Shown: positions 35,871-44,867 of the stretch, piece after piece
Layout: each line of letters begins with the position of its first letter
How positions within the stretch are numbered: the first letter of the stretch is position 1
NCBI RefSeq assembly: GCF_039543645.1
Contig: NZ_BAABKD010000002.1
Coordinates: 248,001-312,000, forward strand
Direction of reading: 5' to 3'
DNA from: Paenalcaligenes hermetiae
Lineage (GTDB): Bacteria; Pseudomonadota; Gammaproteobacteria; Burkholderiales; Burkholderiaceae_B
DNA length: 64,000 nucleotides
The notes under the pieces: model-generated
Told to the model about the DNA's origin: nothing
Database searches by the model: none
The model's input: only the letters and a program-made list of their open reading frames with translations
Made by a program: the position numbers and the translations under genes

Positions 35871-36986
35871 CTATTGAATAATACCGCCGCCTAAACACAC
35901 ATCACCATCGTAAAGCACCACAGATTGACCCGGCGTCACCGCCCACTGAGCTTGCTCAAAATACAAAGCTAGGGTGTGTTGATCGGCGGAGATAAGGCGA
36001 CATGCCGCATCGTTTTGGCGATACCGCGTTTTAGCAGCATAATCGGTTCCTTGCGGCGCCGACCCAGCAATCCAGCTCACATTTTCTGCTCGTAGCTCGT
36101 GCTGTAATAACCAAGGGTGGTCATGCCCCTGCACCACATATAAAGTATTATTTTTTAGATCCTTACGCGCGGCATACCAGGCTTCTGCCGTTCCGTCTTC
36201 TCGCTGTTTGCCTTTAATGCCGCCTATGCCTAAGCCTTTGCGTTGCCCATAGGTATAAAAAGCCAAGCCAATATGCTCGCCAACAATTTGCCCCTCGTCT
36301 GTTTTGATGGGACCTGGCTGAGTGGGTAAGTAACGATTCAAAAACTCTCTAAAAGGACGCTCACCAATAAAACAAATCCCAGTGGAGTCTTTTTTCTTAG
36401 CATTAGGCAACTGTAGCTGTGCAGCGATATCACGTACCTGTGTTTTTTTAATTTCCCCCAATGGAAACAAAGTGCGTGAAAGCTGGTCTTGATTTAAGCG
36501 ATGCAAAAAATAACTTTGATCTTTGGTCGCGTCTAGACCTTTCAGCAATTGATATTGCTTGCCATTAGGTGTGTCCACTGCGCGCACACGTGCATAGTGC
36601 CCCGTCGCGATGCGCTCGGCGCCTAGGCTCATAGCATGGTCCAAAAAGGCCTTGAATTTAATTTCGGCATTACACAACACATCGGGGTTAGGAGTACGAC
36701 CAGCCGTGTATTCGCGCAAAAACTCTGCAAAAACACGATCTTTATATTCCGCAGCAAAATTCACGGCCTCGATTTCTATACCAAGCAGATCCGCGACACT
36801 GGCCGCATCCAGCCAGTCTTGACGACTGGAGCAATATTCACTGTCGTCATCATCTTCCCAGTTTTTCATAAAAAGGCCTATCACCTCGTAGCCTTGCTGC
36901 TTAAGCAGCCAAGCAGATACCGAAGAGTCCACCCCTCCGGAAAGACCGATGACTACACGCCCTTTAGCGCCTGTTGAAGCTTTCAT
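35871..36986 (-). CDS. mnmA: tRNA-specific 2-thiouridylase MnmA
   Basis: Adds sulfur to uridine-34 of tRNA for Lys, Glu and Gln, using ATP and sulfur from the IscS/Tus relay. The 371-residue protein has the PP-loop SGGVDSS (about 15-21), the first catalytic Cys in NPDVLCNAEIKFK, and the second in DSTGICFIGER; KDQSYFLHRL is also typical. The length is normal. A ribosome site AGGA lies just before the ATG. Confidence 0.96.
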   Translation of the reverse strand: MKASTGAKGRVVIGLSGGVDSSVSAWLLKQQGYEVIGLFMKNWEDDDDSEYCSSRQDWLDAASVADLLGIEIEAVNFAAEYKDRVFAEFLREYTAGRTPNPDVLCNAEIKFKAFLDHAMSLGAERIATGHYARVRAVDTPNGKQYQLLKGLDATKDQSYFLHRLNQDQLSRTLFPLGEIKKTQVRDIAAQLQLPNAKKKDSTGICFIGERPFREFLNRYLPTQPGPIKTDEGQIVGEHIGLAFYTYGQRKGLGIGGIKGKQREDGTAEAWYAARKDLKNNTLYVVQGHDHPWLLQHELRAENVSWIAGSAPQGTDYAAKTRYRQNDAACRLISADQHTLALYFEQAQWAVTPGQSVVLYDGDVCLGGGIIQ

Positions 36987-37083
36987 TGTTCCTACTCACA
37001 TAAAAGGCAACGCTGCCCTAATATTATTAAATGCCACCTATTGTACTCGCATCCTAATCTAGACTGCAGCCTTGCCCTAATGA

Positions 37084-37113
37084 AAATAGGGCTGTATTCA
37101 TGCAGCCCTATTT
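37084..37113 (-). terminator. Terminator after aroG
   Basis: Stem AAATAGGGCTG (37084-37094), loop of eight, stem CAGCCCTATTT (37103-37113). Read leftward it is followed by T-rich sequence. Confidence 0.78.
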
Positions 37114-37131
37114 CGCATCAAAAACAAAGAT

Positions 37132-38193
37132 CTAGCTACGTTTTTGGCGACGAACCCGTACGGCTTCTGCTAAGCGCTGCAAGACTTTCTCGGAGTCCTC
37201 CCAACCAATACACCCATCGGTAATACTCTGCCCATAAGTAAGTGGTTGGCCTTCGACCAAATCCTGACGCCCTGCGACGAGATGGCTTTCTACCATCACA
37301 CCAAAAATACGCTCATCACCCGCTTCGATCTGTGCGCAAATTTCATCAATCACAATCGGCTGACGACGGTAATCTTTATTACTGTTAGCATGGCTTGCAT
37401 CAATCATAATACGTGGCAATAAACCAGAGGCCTCTAAGTCTTTGCCAGTTTGATCCACACTTTGGGGATCATGGTTAGGCGCTTTTCCACCACGCAAAAT
37501 AATATGGCAATCCTCATTACCCTTAGTGGAAACAATTGCCGAGTGCCCACCCTTGGTTACGGATAAAAAATGGTGCGGTTGTGAAGCCGCTTTAATGGCA
37601 TCAATCGCTATGCGTGTGCTCCCGCCTGTACCATTTTTAAAGCCTACCGGACAAGAGAGCCCAGAAGCTAGCTCGCGGTGAACTTGGCTTTCTGTCGTAC
37701 GTGCCCCAATAGCGCCCCAAGAAACCAAATCAGCAATGTACTGGGGCGTAATCATATCTAAATACTCACACCCCGCAGGCATACCGAGCTCGTTGACCTC
37801 GAGTAACAGCTGGCGCGCCGTACGCAAACCCTGATTAATATTAAAGCTACCGTCTAGATCAGGGTCATTGATCAAGCCTTTCCAACCCACTGTGGTGCGC
37901 GGCTTTTCAAAATACACCCGCATCACAATTTCCAGCTCATCTTTTAAAGACTCACGTAATGGCAGCAGACGACGGGCATACTCCAAAGCCGCTTTAGTGT
38001 CATGAATAGAACAAGGACCAATCACGACAACTAAGCGATCGTCTTTGCCATGTAAAACCTCATGAATCGCATCACGGGTGTTATGGACCACAGCAGACAC
38101 CTCGGCCGAACAAGGAAACTCTCGCATTAAGTGCGCTGGAGGGCTTAGCTCTTTAATTTCCCGGATACGTAAATCATCAGTATTGTGTGACAC
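37132..38193 (-). CDS. aroG: 3-deoxy-7-phosphoheptulonate synthase (DAHP synthase)
   Basis: First step of the shikimate pathway: joins phosphoenolpyruvate and erythrose 4-phosphate. The start is set at the GTG at 38193 (VSHNTDDLRIREIKEL), with GGAG seven bases upstream, giving 353 residues, the normal class I size; the longer open frame would run through the leader terminator. Family motifs include GPCSIHD, RVYFEKPRTTVGWKG, GARTTESQVHRE and DASHANSNKD. It is AroF/G/H type; the Phe-rich leader suggests the phenylalanine-sensitive form, hence aroG, but this is inference. Confidence 0.93.
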   Translation of the reverse strand: MSHNTDDLRIREIKELSPPAHLMREFPCSAEVSAVVHNTRDAIHEVLHGKDDRLVVVIGPCSIHDTKAALEYARRLLPLRESLKDELEIVMRVYFEKPRTTVGWKGLINDPDLDGSFNINQGLRTARQLLLEVNELGMPAGCEYLDMITPQYIADLVSWGAIGARTTESQVHRELASGLSCPVGFKNGTGGSTRIAIDAIKAASQPHHFLSVTKGGHSAIVSTKGNEDCHIILRGGKAPNHDPQSVDQTGKDLEASGLLPRIMIDASHANSNKDYRRQPIVIDEICAQIEAGDERIFGVMVESHLVAGRQDLVEGQPLTYGQSITDGCIGWEDSEKVLQRLAEAVRVRRQKRS

Positions 38194-38236
38194 GACTAGA
38201 CTCCATTTTGGTTGTGCCAGGCTTGAGTGGCGGCAC

Positions 38237-38267
38237 AAAAAAAGCCGCCTTGTGCGCTGGCGGCTTT
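38237..38267 (-). terminator. Leader terminator (attenuator) upstream of aroG
   Basis: Read leftward: stem AAAGCCGCC (38259-38267), nine-base loop, stem GGCGGCTTT (38241-38249), then a T run. It lies between the leader peptide and the aroG start, so it would stop transcription before the gene. The upstream RNA segment CGCUGGCG, inside the leader peptide gene, can pair with CGCCAGCG of the terminator's first arm, a ready antiterminator. Confidence 0.85.
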
Positions 38268-38292
38268 AGTTGGGAATTTTTTGCTATGTATT

Positions 38293-38376
38293 TTATGTAC
38301 AAGGCATCCCTTCCTGCGCCAGCGGCATAGGAAAAGCATAAAAGTAAAAGAAGAAAAAAGAAATCGCTTTGTACAT
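38293..38376 (-). CDS. Phe/Tyr-rich leader peptide of aroG
   Basis: A 27-codon reading frame beginning MYKAISFFFFYFYAF and ending in TAA at 38293. It holds six Phe, four of them consecutive, and three Tyr. AGGA stands upstream at a usable distance from the ATG at 38376. The stop is about 25 bases before the terminator stem, in the same orientation as aroG. The arrangement matches amino-acid attenuation: low charged tRNA-Phe (or tRNA-Tyr) stalls the ribosome and frees the antiterminator. It is too short for ordinary gene finding. Confidence 0.85.
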   Translation of the reverse strand: MYKAISFFFFYFYAFPMPLAQEGMPCT

Positions 38377-38502
38377 AAAACTTATCCTAGCACATATTTT
38401 ATAAAAAAAACAATCATCCCCTTATTAGAAATTTAAATATGTACAACTCTCACCACATACAACAAAGCTAACCCATCACCCATTTCAATAGTTTTTATTA
38501 AA

Positions 38503-38551
38503 ATGATTTGAGTTGAAATGATTTAATACGGTATGATTCAGACTCAAATCA
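38503..38551 (+). promoter_or_regulatory. ehu promoter with EctR-type operator
   Basis: ATGATTTGAGTTGAAATGAT (38503-38522) is 19/20 identical to the palindrome before ectR. A -35 box TTGAGT (38508-38513) lies inside it, with an 18-base spacer and TATGAT as -10 (38532-38537). An inverted partial copy, ACTCAAATCA, follows at 38542-38551, and TTTCAATAG (38483-38491), also shared with the ect side, precedes it. Confidence 0.78.
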
Positions 38552-38608
38552 AGTGGTGCTTGCACATCCCTCGTACTACTTCTTCTTTATCATGTAAAAA
38601 GGAATGTG

Positions 38609-39472
38609 ATGCTAAAACCGACTTTTTTTCTTCGTACTATCAGTATGATGACCGCTAGCGTAATAGGTATAACGGCGCATGCCGCGTCGCTGGCAGACAT
38701 TCAAGCAAAAAACACCATTCGCATTGCCGTTGCGAATGAAATCCCGTATGGCTATACCGACCTAGACGGTAGTGCTAAAGGCGTAGGCCCTGAAGTAGCG
38801 CAACATCTTATACGAGCTTTAGGCATAGAGAACATTGAATGGCATACCACCAACTTTGGCTCGCTTATCCCGGGTTTACAAGCCGATCGTTTTGACATGG
38901 TAGCGGCAGAAATGGCTATCTTGCCCCAGCGCTGCCAGCAAGTACTTTTTTCTGAGCCCAATAGCTCTTATGGCGAAGGCTTATTGGTAGCAAAAGACAA
39001 CCCTAAAGATCTTCATCGCTATGAGGATTTCATCGAAAGTGAGCATACATTGGCTATCATGGCTGGAGCCGATCAGCTTGAAATCATGCAGCAATTAGGC
39101 ATGGATGAAAGTCGTCTGGTCACTATTGCCAATAATGCCGATGCGATTTCTACCGTCGCTACAGGCCGTGCCGATGCGTATGCCGCAACGGGGTTAACCG
39201 CCGCTCAGCTGGCGCAACAAAGCCCTAAAGTAGAAGTTGCTGCAAAGTTTGTCGATCCGGTTGTTAACGGTCAACCTGTACGCAGCTGGGGAGGCTTCAC
39301 CTTCGCTCAAAACAATACGGAGCTACGTGACGCCATTAACACTGAGCTGGCTAAATTCAAACAAACCCAAGCCTGGCAAGACATTTTGTCACGCTATGGT
39401 TTTAGCGACACCGATCAAAAAGAATCTAATGCTCAGCAGACGGCCGATCTCTGTGCCGCTAAGACCAATTAA
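38609..39472 (+). CDS. ehuB: Ectoine/hydroxyectoine ABC transporter binding protein EhuB
   Basis: Periplasmic receptor for ectoine and hydroxyectoine. The ATG at 38609 has an AAGGA site and gives 287 residues with a Sec signal ending AHA about residue 25. The family-typical stretches are IAVANEIPYGYTDLDG, TNFGSLIPGLQADRFDMVAA and ILPQRCQQVLFSEP, as I recall from EhuB. Gene order ehuB-C-D-A is the standard one. The ectoine synthesis genes downstream support the substrate. A general polar amino-acid receptor is the alternative. Confidence 0.88.
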   Translation: MLKPTFFLRTISMMTASVIGITAHAASLADIQAKNTIRIAVANEIPYGYTDLDGSAKGVGPEVAQHLIRALGIENIEWHTTNFGSLIPGLQADRFDMVAAEMAILPQRCQQVLFSEPNSSYGEGLLVAKDNPKDLHRYEDFIESEHTLAIMAGADQLEIMQQLGMDESRLVTIANNADAISTVATGRADAYAATGLTAAQLAQQSPKVEVAAKFVDPVVNGQPVRSWGGFTFAQNNTELRDAINTELAKFKQTQAWQDILSRYGFSDTDQKESNAQQTADLCAAKTN

Positions 39473-39480
39473 TCTCTGTC

Positions 39481-40155
39481 ATGATGCTCTGGTTTCAATA
39501 CAGTGACCCTCTGCTTGCTGGCGCCTGGGTCACCCTACAACTGACCTTTTACTCAACAGTATTAGGTGCTATTTTTGCTTTCGCCTTTGGGATAGGCCGC
39601 TTATCGGCAAACCGACTCATCAACGCGGTAAGCGTGACATTTATTGAGGTATTTAGAGGAACCTCGCTACTGGTACAACTGTTTTGGCTGTTTTTTGCTT
39701 TACCTTTATTAGGCCAATGGCTGGGCATCGATTTGCGCTTGCCACCTGTGCTCGCAGGAACCTTAGCCCTTGCCTTAAATATCGGTGCCTATGGTGCAGA
39801 AGTCGTACGCGGCGCTTTACAAGCGGTACCTCCTACTCAATATGAGGCAGCCAAAGCACTGGATTTAAGCCCTCGCCATACTCTATGGCGTATAGCTTTA
39901 CCCCAAGCCTTGCCAGAAATGATGCCTAGTTTTGGTAATCTAGCGATTCAAAACCTAAAAGATACCGCCTTAGTTTCGCTCATCGGTTTAGCCGACATGA
40001 CCTTTAGAGCTGAGCAAATCCGTAACCTAACCCAAGACAGCACAACCATCTATACCTTATTGCTTTTTATGTATTTCGGTATGGCCTTGGTTATTAGCGC
40101 TCTCATGAAGCTCATTGAGCGTTATACCTGCCGTTGGCGCACAGGAGCCCAATAA
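39481..40155 (+). CDS. ehuC: Ectoine/hydroxyectoine ABC transporter permease EhuC
   Basis: Inner-membrane channel subunit of 224 residues, His/Glu/Gln/Arg-opine permease family, about five helices. The EAA loop is YEAAKALDLSPRHTLWRIALPQA (about 120-142). It starts nine bases after ehuB, from either of two adjacent ATG codons, and is followed by ehuD after two bases. Substrate assignment comes from EhuB and the cluster. Confidence 0.87.
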   Translation: MMLWFQYSDPLLAGAWVTLQLTFYSTVLGAIFAFAFGIGRLSANRLINAVSVTFIEVFRGTSLLVQLFWLFFALPLLGQWLGIDLRLPPVLAGTLALALNIGAYGAEVVRGALQAVPPTQYEAAKALDLSPRHTLWRIALPQALPEMMPSFGNLAIQNLKDTALVSLIGLADMTFRAEQIRNLTQDSTTIYTLLLFMYFGMALVISALMKLIERYTCRWRTGAQ

Positions 40156-40157
40156 TT

Positions 40158-40856
40158 ATGTTATTTGGAATCAGCTGGGATACAAGCAGCACATGGGCGT
40201 TTATCTGGTCTATTTTGCCTATATTAGCTCGCGGACTATGGGTGACATTACAAGCCACATTTGTTGGCTTTATGATTGCTGCCATATTTGGCTTGGTCTT
40301 AGCCGCCTTAAAAAGCAACCGTTATCGGATCATTGCGTGGCCCGCACGCTTTATAAGCGAGTTTATCCGAGATACACCCTTATTGGTTCAACTTTTTTTC
40401 TTATATTATGTGCTTCCCGACTATGGTCTTGTCTTACCCGCATTTTTAACAGGGGCGTTAGCATTAGGCCTACAATATAGCGCCTATACCTCGGAAGTTT
40501 ATCGGGCAGGTATCGACTCCATTCCTAAAGGACAAATCGAAGCGGCTCGAGCGCTAGACCTTAGCCCTTTTCGTTTGTTTTTTTTCATTATTATTCCTCA
40601 GGCGATCCCAAGAATCATCCCCGCTTTAGGCAATTATTTGGTCTCTATTATGAAAGACGTCCCCGTGCTTTCCGTAGTCGCCGTCCTAGAGCTGCTCAAT
40701 GTGGCCAAAATCATTGGTGATCGCAGCTTTAATTATCTTATCCCTCTATCGCTGGTGGGGCTGATTTATTTGATCATGACCCTCATTGCCGCCGCGGGCA
40801 TCCGCTGGTTAGATCAGCGCCTACCTAAAGAGGGGGTTCATCTTAGTCATGACTAA
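40158..40856 (+). CDS. ehuD: Ectoine/hydroxyectoine ABC transporter permease EhuD
   Basis: Second channel subunit, 232 residues from the ATG at 40158 (MLFGISWDTSST); a TTG at 40134 would add eight residues. It has about five helices and the EAA loop IEAARALDLSPFRLFFFIIIPQA (about 131-153). AGGAG lies upstream inside the end of ehuC. It overlaps ehuA by eight bases. Confidence 0.86.
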   Translation: MLFGISWDTSSTWAFIWSILPILARGLWVTLQATFVGFMIAAIFGLVLAALKSNRYRIIAWPARFISEFIRDTPLLVQLFFLYYVLPDYGLVLPAFLTGALALGLQYSAYTSEVYRAGIDSIPKGQIEAARALDLSPFRLFFFIIIPQAIPRIIPALGNYLVSIMKDVPVLSVVAVLELLNVAKIIGDRSFNYLIPLSLVGLIYLIMTLIAAAGIRWLDQRLPKEGVHLSHD

Positions 40857-41640
40857 CTCAAACAACAGCATAGCATTTCATCAAGTCACAAAGAAATTTG
40901 GCGATCAAGTCGTACTAGATCAACTGGATTTCTGTGTACGTAAAGGTGAAAAAGTCACTATTATCGGCCCTTCCGGCTCTGGAAAATCCACAGTATTGCG
41001 GATTTTAATGACCTTAGAGAACATCAATGCGGGAACCGTCTATGTAGATAATGAGCCGCTTTGGCATGAGTACCAAGCGGAGCAGCTAGTCCCCGCCTCA
41101 GAAGCCCATCTGCGCCAAATGCGTAAAAAGATGGGCATGGTCTTTCAGCAATTCAATCTATTTCCCCACATGAGTGTACTTCGTAATATTACTGAAGCAC
41201 CCATGCATGTATTAGGCCTTTCAAAGCAAGAGGCAAAAGAACGGGCGCTTGCATACCTTGAGCTTGTTGGTCTGATGGATCATAAAGACAAGTTTCCAAG
41301 TCAGCTCTCTGGAGGGCAACAGCAGCGAGTGGCCATTGCACGTGCTTTAGCGATGCGCCCTAAAATTCTTTTATTCGATGAGCCAACCTCCGCCCTAGAC
41401 CCAGAGCTGGTGGGAGAAGTGCTACAAGTCATTGAACAACTGAGCAACCAGCAAGATTTGACCTTATTGCTAGTCACTCATGAAATGCAATTTGCCAAAG
41501 ACATTTCAGACCGCGTCTGCTTTTTTGATCGGGGAAAAATGGTAGAAGAAGCGCCCCCGCAGGAATTATTTGCAGCCCCTAAACAAGCTCGTACCCGTGA
41601 TTTTTTAGCTAATTTCATGCAAAATCAATCATTAAGCTAA
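40849..41640 (+). CDS. ehuA: Ectoine/hydroxyectoine ABC transporter ATPase EhuA
   Basis: ATP-binding subunit of 263 residues. Walker A GPSGSGKST (about 39-47), signature LSGGQQQRVAIARAL, Walker B ILLFDEPTSALD and switch His LVTHEM are intact. The extra loop after the first strand (NEPLWHEYQAEQLVPASEA) is typical of EhuA and its glutamine-transport relatives. It is the last gene of the uptake operon and converges on ectD. Confidence 0.9.
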   Translation: MTNSNNSIAFHQVTKKFGDQVVLDQLDFCVRKGEKVTIIGPSGSGKSTVLRILMTLENINAGTVYVDNEPLWHEYQAEQLVPASEAHLRQMRKKMGMVFQQFNLFPHMSVLRNITEAPMHVLGLSKQEAKERALAYLELVGLMDHKDKFPSQLSGGQQQRVAIARALAMRPKILLFDEPTSALDPELVGEVLQVIEQLSNQQDLTLLLVTHEMQFAKDISDRVCFFDRGKMVEEAPPQELFAAPKQARTRDFLANFMQNQSLS

Positions 41641-41667
41641 ACCCAAACCATTGCTCATAAATTAATT

Positions 41668-41698
41668 GCCCCCAAAGCCCATATTGGACCTTGGGGGC
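41668..41698. terminator. Bidirectional terminator between ehuA and ectD
   Basis: Stem GCCCCCAA (41668-41675) and TTGGGGGC (41691-41698) between the convergent uptake and synthesis operons. Confidence 0.75.
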
Positions 41699-41722
41699 TT
41701 TGCTTAACCTATGATCCCTCCA

Positions 41723-42613
41723 TTAACCGACCGCCTTAAAAGACTGTCGATGCGCCAAAAAATCAGGTCGAGGAGCCAACCCGTATTTAGGGGCCTGTAA
41801 AGGATTTTTCACACTGTTGTAAACCATAAACAGATTCGATCGTGCCATAGGACTGATATTTTCGGTGGAGGCATGTAGAGTATTACAATCAAAAAATACC
41901 ACCGATCCGGCAGGCGCCTCAACCGTGTGAATCCCGCCCTGTTCCACGAGCTGGCTGAGATGCTCCTGACTCGGCACACCATACTGCTGGCGTTTTAATG
42001 ATTGTTGATGATGCTGTTCCGGCGTTTGGCCTAAGCAGGGCACAAAATACCGGTGTGATCCAGGTATGAGCATCAAAGGACCATTATATGCCGCATTGTC
42101 TGTTAATAAGATTGAGCAGCTAACCGCCCTCATCCGTGGCATACCATCTTCCACATGCCAAGTTTCAAAATCCGAATGCCAATAAAAAGGTTTCCCCACA
42201 AATCCGGGTTTAACGTTTGCACGCGTTTGATGCAAATAAACCGGTGAGCCTAAGATCGCCTGAGCCACACTCAATAAACGCGGATCTTGCACTAGTTGCG
42301 CTAATACCCCTGGCTGCTGATGAAAGGCAAACAATGAGCGAATAGCTCCACTGTCCGGCTCCGTAATCGCATTGGGTGCTTGTGCAAGCTCTTTATCAGC
42401 TAATAAAGCCTGTAAGGCCTGCTTATAATGAGCAGTTTCTTCACCTGAAAAATAGTGAGGAATAACTAAAAAGCCATTATCGGCATAGCTTTGCCACTGT
42501 TCTGGCGTCAGCCCTGCTTCCATTGGCTCCTGTCCATAAACCACAGGCTCCTGTCGCGCTACAAGCCCTTGTGGCGTTGATAAGCGTGACGGATAAGGGT
42601 CAAAAACGCCCAT
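41723..42613 (-). CDS. ectD: Ectoine hydroxylase
   Basis: Fe(II)/2-oxoglutarate dioxygenase that converts ectoine to 5-hydroxyectoine. The 296-residue protein contains the EctD signature FYWHSDFETWHVEDGMPRM, whose His and Asp bind iron; the distal iron His is in NTLHASTENISP, and the Arg in MARSNLF binds 2-oxoglutarate. The length is normal. It is the last gene of the leftward ect operon, 14 bases after ectC. Confidence 0.96.
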   Translation of the reverse strand: MGVFDPYPSRLSTPQGLVARQEPVVYGQEPMEAGLTPEQWQSYADNGFLVIPHYFSGEETAHYKQALQALLADKELAQAPNAITEPDSGAIRSLFAFHQQPGVLAQLVQDPRLLSVAQAILGSPVYLHQTRANVKPGFVGKPFYWHSDFETWHVEDGMPRMRAVSCSILLTDNAAYNGPLMLIPGSHRYFVPCLGQTPEQHHQQSLKRQQYGVPSQEHLSQLVEQGGIHTVEAPAGSVVFFDCNTLHASTENISPMARSNLFMVYNSVKNPLQAPKYGLAPRPDFLAHRQSFKAVG

Positions 42614-42627
42614 GTTCTTTCCCCCTC

Positions 42628-43017
42628 TTAATCCAAGTCTGCCGGATAAACGCCATCAGCATCATGAACTTCTTGCCCACTGACAGGTGGGTTAAACACA
42701 CAAATCACCCGCAATGGCATTTTTCCACCACGTAAATAATGCTCATCATGCTCATTAAGTGCATACACAACCCCTGGACCTAATGCGTATTTTTTGCCAT
42801 CAGCGATGGTTTCTATTTCACCATCACCCTCAACACACCAAACCGCCTCGAGATGATTTTTATAATGAATATGCGTCTCGGTACCAGGCAAAATAATGGT
42901 TTCATGAAATGAAAAGCCCATTCCATCTTTTTTAAGCAAAACTCGACGACTTATCCAAGTATCAGTACGAACCTCGTTTTCTGTGCCAATAACATCGTTT
43001 ACATGACGAACTATCAT
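42628..43017 (-). CDS. ectC: Ectoine synthase
   Basis: Cupin-type enzyme that closes the ring of N-gamma-acetyl-diaminobutyrate to give ectoine. The 129-residue protein has the N-terminal MIVRHVNDVIGTENEVRT motif and the metal-binding cupin core GTETHIHYKNHLEAVWCVEG. The length is that of EctC. It overlaps ectB by four bases. Confidence 0.97.
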   Translation of the reverse strand: MIVRHVNDVIGTENEVRTDTWISRRVLLKKDGMGFSFHETIILPGTETHIHYKNHLEAVWCVEGDGEIETIADGKKYALGPGVVYALNEHDEHYLRGGKMPLRVICVFNPPVSGQEVHDADGVYPADLD

Positions 43018-44321
43018 GAGTGCGCTCCTAGTTTAACAATCTGTGCAGTGCGAGGGGCTTGAGCCATAACCGTAGCAACACTCTTTTCCAAGCGGTTTAA
43101 GCCCTCTTCTAAAAGTGTTTGGCTAATCGTTAGTGCGGGAAGAAATTTCACCACCTCATCTTGTGCTCCTGAGGTTTCTATAATCAGCCCCGCCTCAAAA
43201 CACGTTTGAGCAATCTCTGCTGCTAAGTCAGAGCCTGCAGGAGTCACAAGACCTTGAATTAGCCCTCGACCGCGTACACTGAGCCCTGAGCCTGGATAAC
43301 TATGCACTATGTTCTCTAACCAATCGCGCACGAACTGCTCTTTTTGTTTAATTTGCTCACTAAAAGCTTGATCCGCCCAATATTGCTTTAGGGCGTGCGT
43401 TGCTGTCACAAACGCCAAATTATTACCTCTAAACGTGCCATTATGCGCACTAGGCTGCCATACATCTAATTCCGGTTTCATTAAAACCAGAGACATAGGC
43501 AAACCGTACCCAGAAATGGATTTAGATAACGTAATGATATCGGGCTGAATGCCCGCTTTTTCAAAACTAAAAAAATCACCAGTACGCCCGCAACCCACTT
43601 GAATATCATCCACAATGACTAAAATGCCATGTTGACGACATACCTGCTGCAAAGCACGAAGCCAACGCGGGCTTGCTACATTCACCCCACCTTCGCCTTG
43701 AATGGTTTCTACAATCACCGCTGCAGGCTTTTCTAAGCCACTACTCGGGTCTTCGAGCAAACGCTCTAAATAACCAATGGTGTCAATATCTGGCCCTAAA
43801 TAACCGTCATAAGGCATAAACGTTGTGTTCTGTAAGCTAATCCCTGCCGCTTGCCGAAATTTTTGATTCGCTGTGGCCGCTAATGCTCCGCAGCTCACTC
43901 CATGAAAACCATGTGTAAATGAAATTACATTTTGCCGCCCAGTTACTTGTCGTGCGATTTTTAAAGCGGCCTCTACAGCATTTGTGCCAGTAGGACCGGT
44001 GAACTGCAAGGTGTAATTCCAATTACGAGGAGCCAGTACATATTGATCAAAGGCTTCTAAAAAGGACTTTTTTGCAGTGGTGGCCATGTCCAAGCCATGC
44101 ACGACTCCGTCCTCTTGCATATACTCCAACAAAGCCTCTTTTAAGATTGCATTATTATGGCCATAATTTAAGCTGCCGGCGCCACTAAAAAAATCGATAT
44201 AGCGCTTACCTTGTTCATCGTATAGCAGCGACCCTTTGGCGTGCGTAAACAAAACGGGAAAGGACCGTATGTAGCCACGCACCTCCGACTCCATACGGTC
44301 AAATATATGTAAGTCCGACAT
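43014..44321 (-). CDS. ectB: Diaminobutyrate-2-oxoglutarate transaminase
   Basis: Class III aminotransferase making L-2,4-diaminobutyrate from aspartate semialdehyde and glutamate, the first step specific to ectoine. The 435-residue protein has FFSGAGSLNYGHNN near the start, the cofactor motif TGTNAVEAALKIAR, IVDDIQVGCGRTG, and the PLP-binding Lys in TLSKSISGYG. An AGGAG site precedes the ATG. No dedicated aspartokinase (ask_ect) gene accompanies the cluster. Confidence 0.97.
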   Translation of the reverse strand: MSDLHIFDRMESEVRGYIRSFPVLFTHAKGSLLYDEQGKRYIDFFSGAGSLNYGHNNAILKEALLEYMQEDGVVHGLDMATTAKKSFLEAFDQYVLAPRNWNYTLQFTGPTGTNAVEAALKIARQVTGRQNVISFTHGFHGVSCGALAATANQKFRQAAGISLQNTTFMPYDGYLGPDIDTIGYLERLLEDPSSGLEKPAAVIVETIQGEGGVNVASPRWLRALQQVCRQHGILVIVDDIQVGCGRTGDFFSFEKAGIQPDIITLSKSISGYGLPMSLVLMKPELDVWQPSAHNGTFRGNNLAFVTATHALKQYWADQAFSEQIKQKEQFVRDWLENIVHSYPGSGLSVRGRGLIQGLVTPAGSDLAAEIAQTCFEAGLIIETSGAQDEVVKFLPALTISQTLLEEGLNRLEKSVATVMAQAPRTAQIVKLGAHS

Positions 44322-44348
44322 GATTATCTCCTCTTGACGTACAAAAAA

Positions 44349-44867
44349 TTACCGCAAGGGGCCAATATGTAACAAAGGCTCTTCTTGCGGTTCGATAAAA
44401 TGGTGGGATTCAAAAAATGGGGTTTCGTCTATAGACGTATGATAGTGCTGAGCAATTTTCTCAAAAACGCGGCGTGACGCCAGATTCTCTGGGTCCACCG
44501 TCGTTTGCAAATAACGAATATGTGCTAAATGCGGCCGCTGTAATAAATGTTCTAACATACGCGAAGCTAACTGCTTGCCTCGCGCAGATTTTGCTACAGC
44601 TACCTGCCAAATAAAAAGCGTATCAGAGTCTTGTGGTAATCCATATGCAGAAATAAAGCCGATTAGCTTTTGCTTGTCATACGCTACCACACAGCTTTCA
44701 GCAAAATGCGTACACAATAATAGATATAAGTAAGTGGAATTTCTATCCAAGGGAGGACAGTGCTCAATTAGTTGCTGAATAGCAATGCCGTCCTCCGAAG
44801 TAGGCGCCCTAAACTGAATAGGGCTGTCATCAGGGTCACTAGATATAAGGGGGTCAGAAATAATCAT
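44349..44867 (-). CDS. ectA: Diaminobutyrate acetyltransferase
   Basis: GNAT enzyme that acetylates diaminobutyrate at the gamma-amino group. The 172-residue protein has the EctA opening region FRAPTSEDGIAIQQLIEHCPPLDRNSTYLYLLL and the acetyl-CoA loop VAKSARGKQLASRML. Its ATG shares TAATG with the ectR stop, so regulator and enzyme genes are translationally linked; ectB follows after 27 bases. Confidence 0.96.
   Translation of the reverse strand: MIISDPLISSDPDDSPIQFRAPTSEDGIAIQQLIEHCPPLDRNSTYLYLLLCTHFAESCVVAYDKQKLIGFISAYGLPQDSDTLFIWQVAVAKSARGKQLASRMLEHLLQRPHLAHIRYLQTTVDPENLASRRVFEKIAQHYHTSIDETPFFESHHFIEPQEEPLLHIGPLR

Noticed and set aside
38194..38238. Extended N terminus of aroG
   Set aside because: It would translate through the end of the leader terminator and lacks family sequence; the GTG at 38193 has a good ribosome site and gives normal length.
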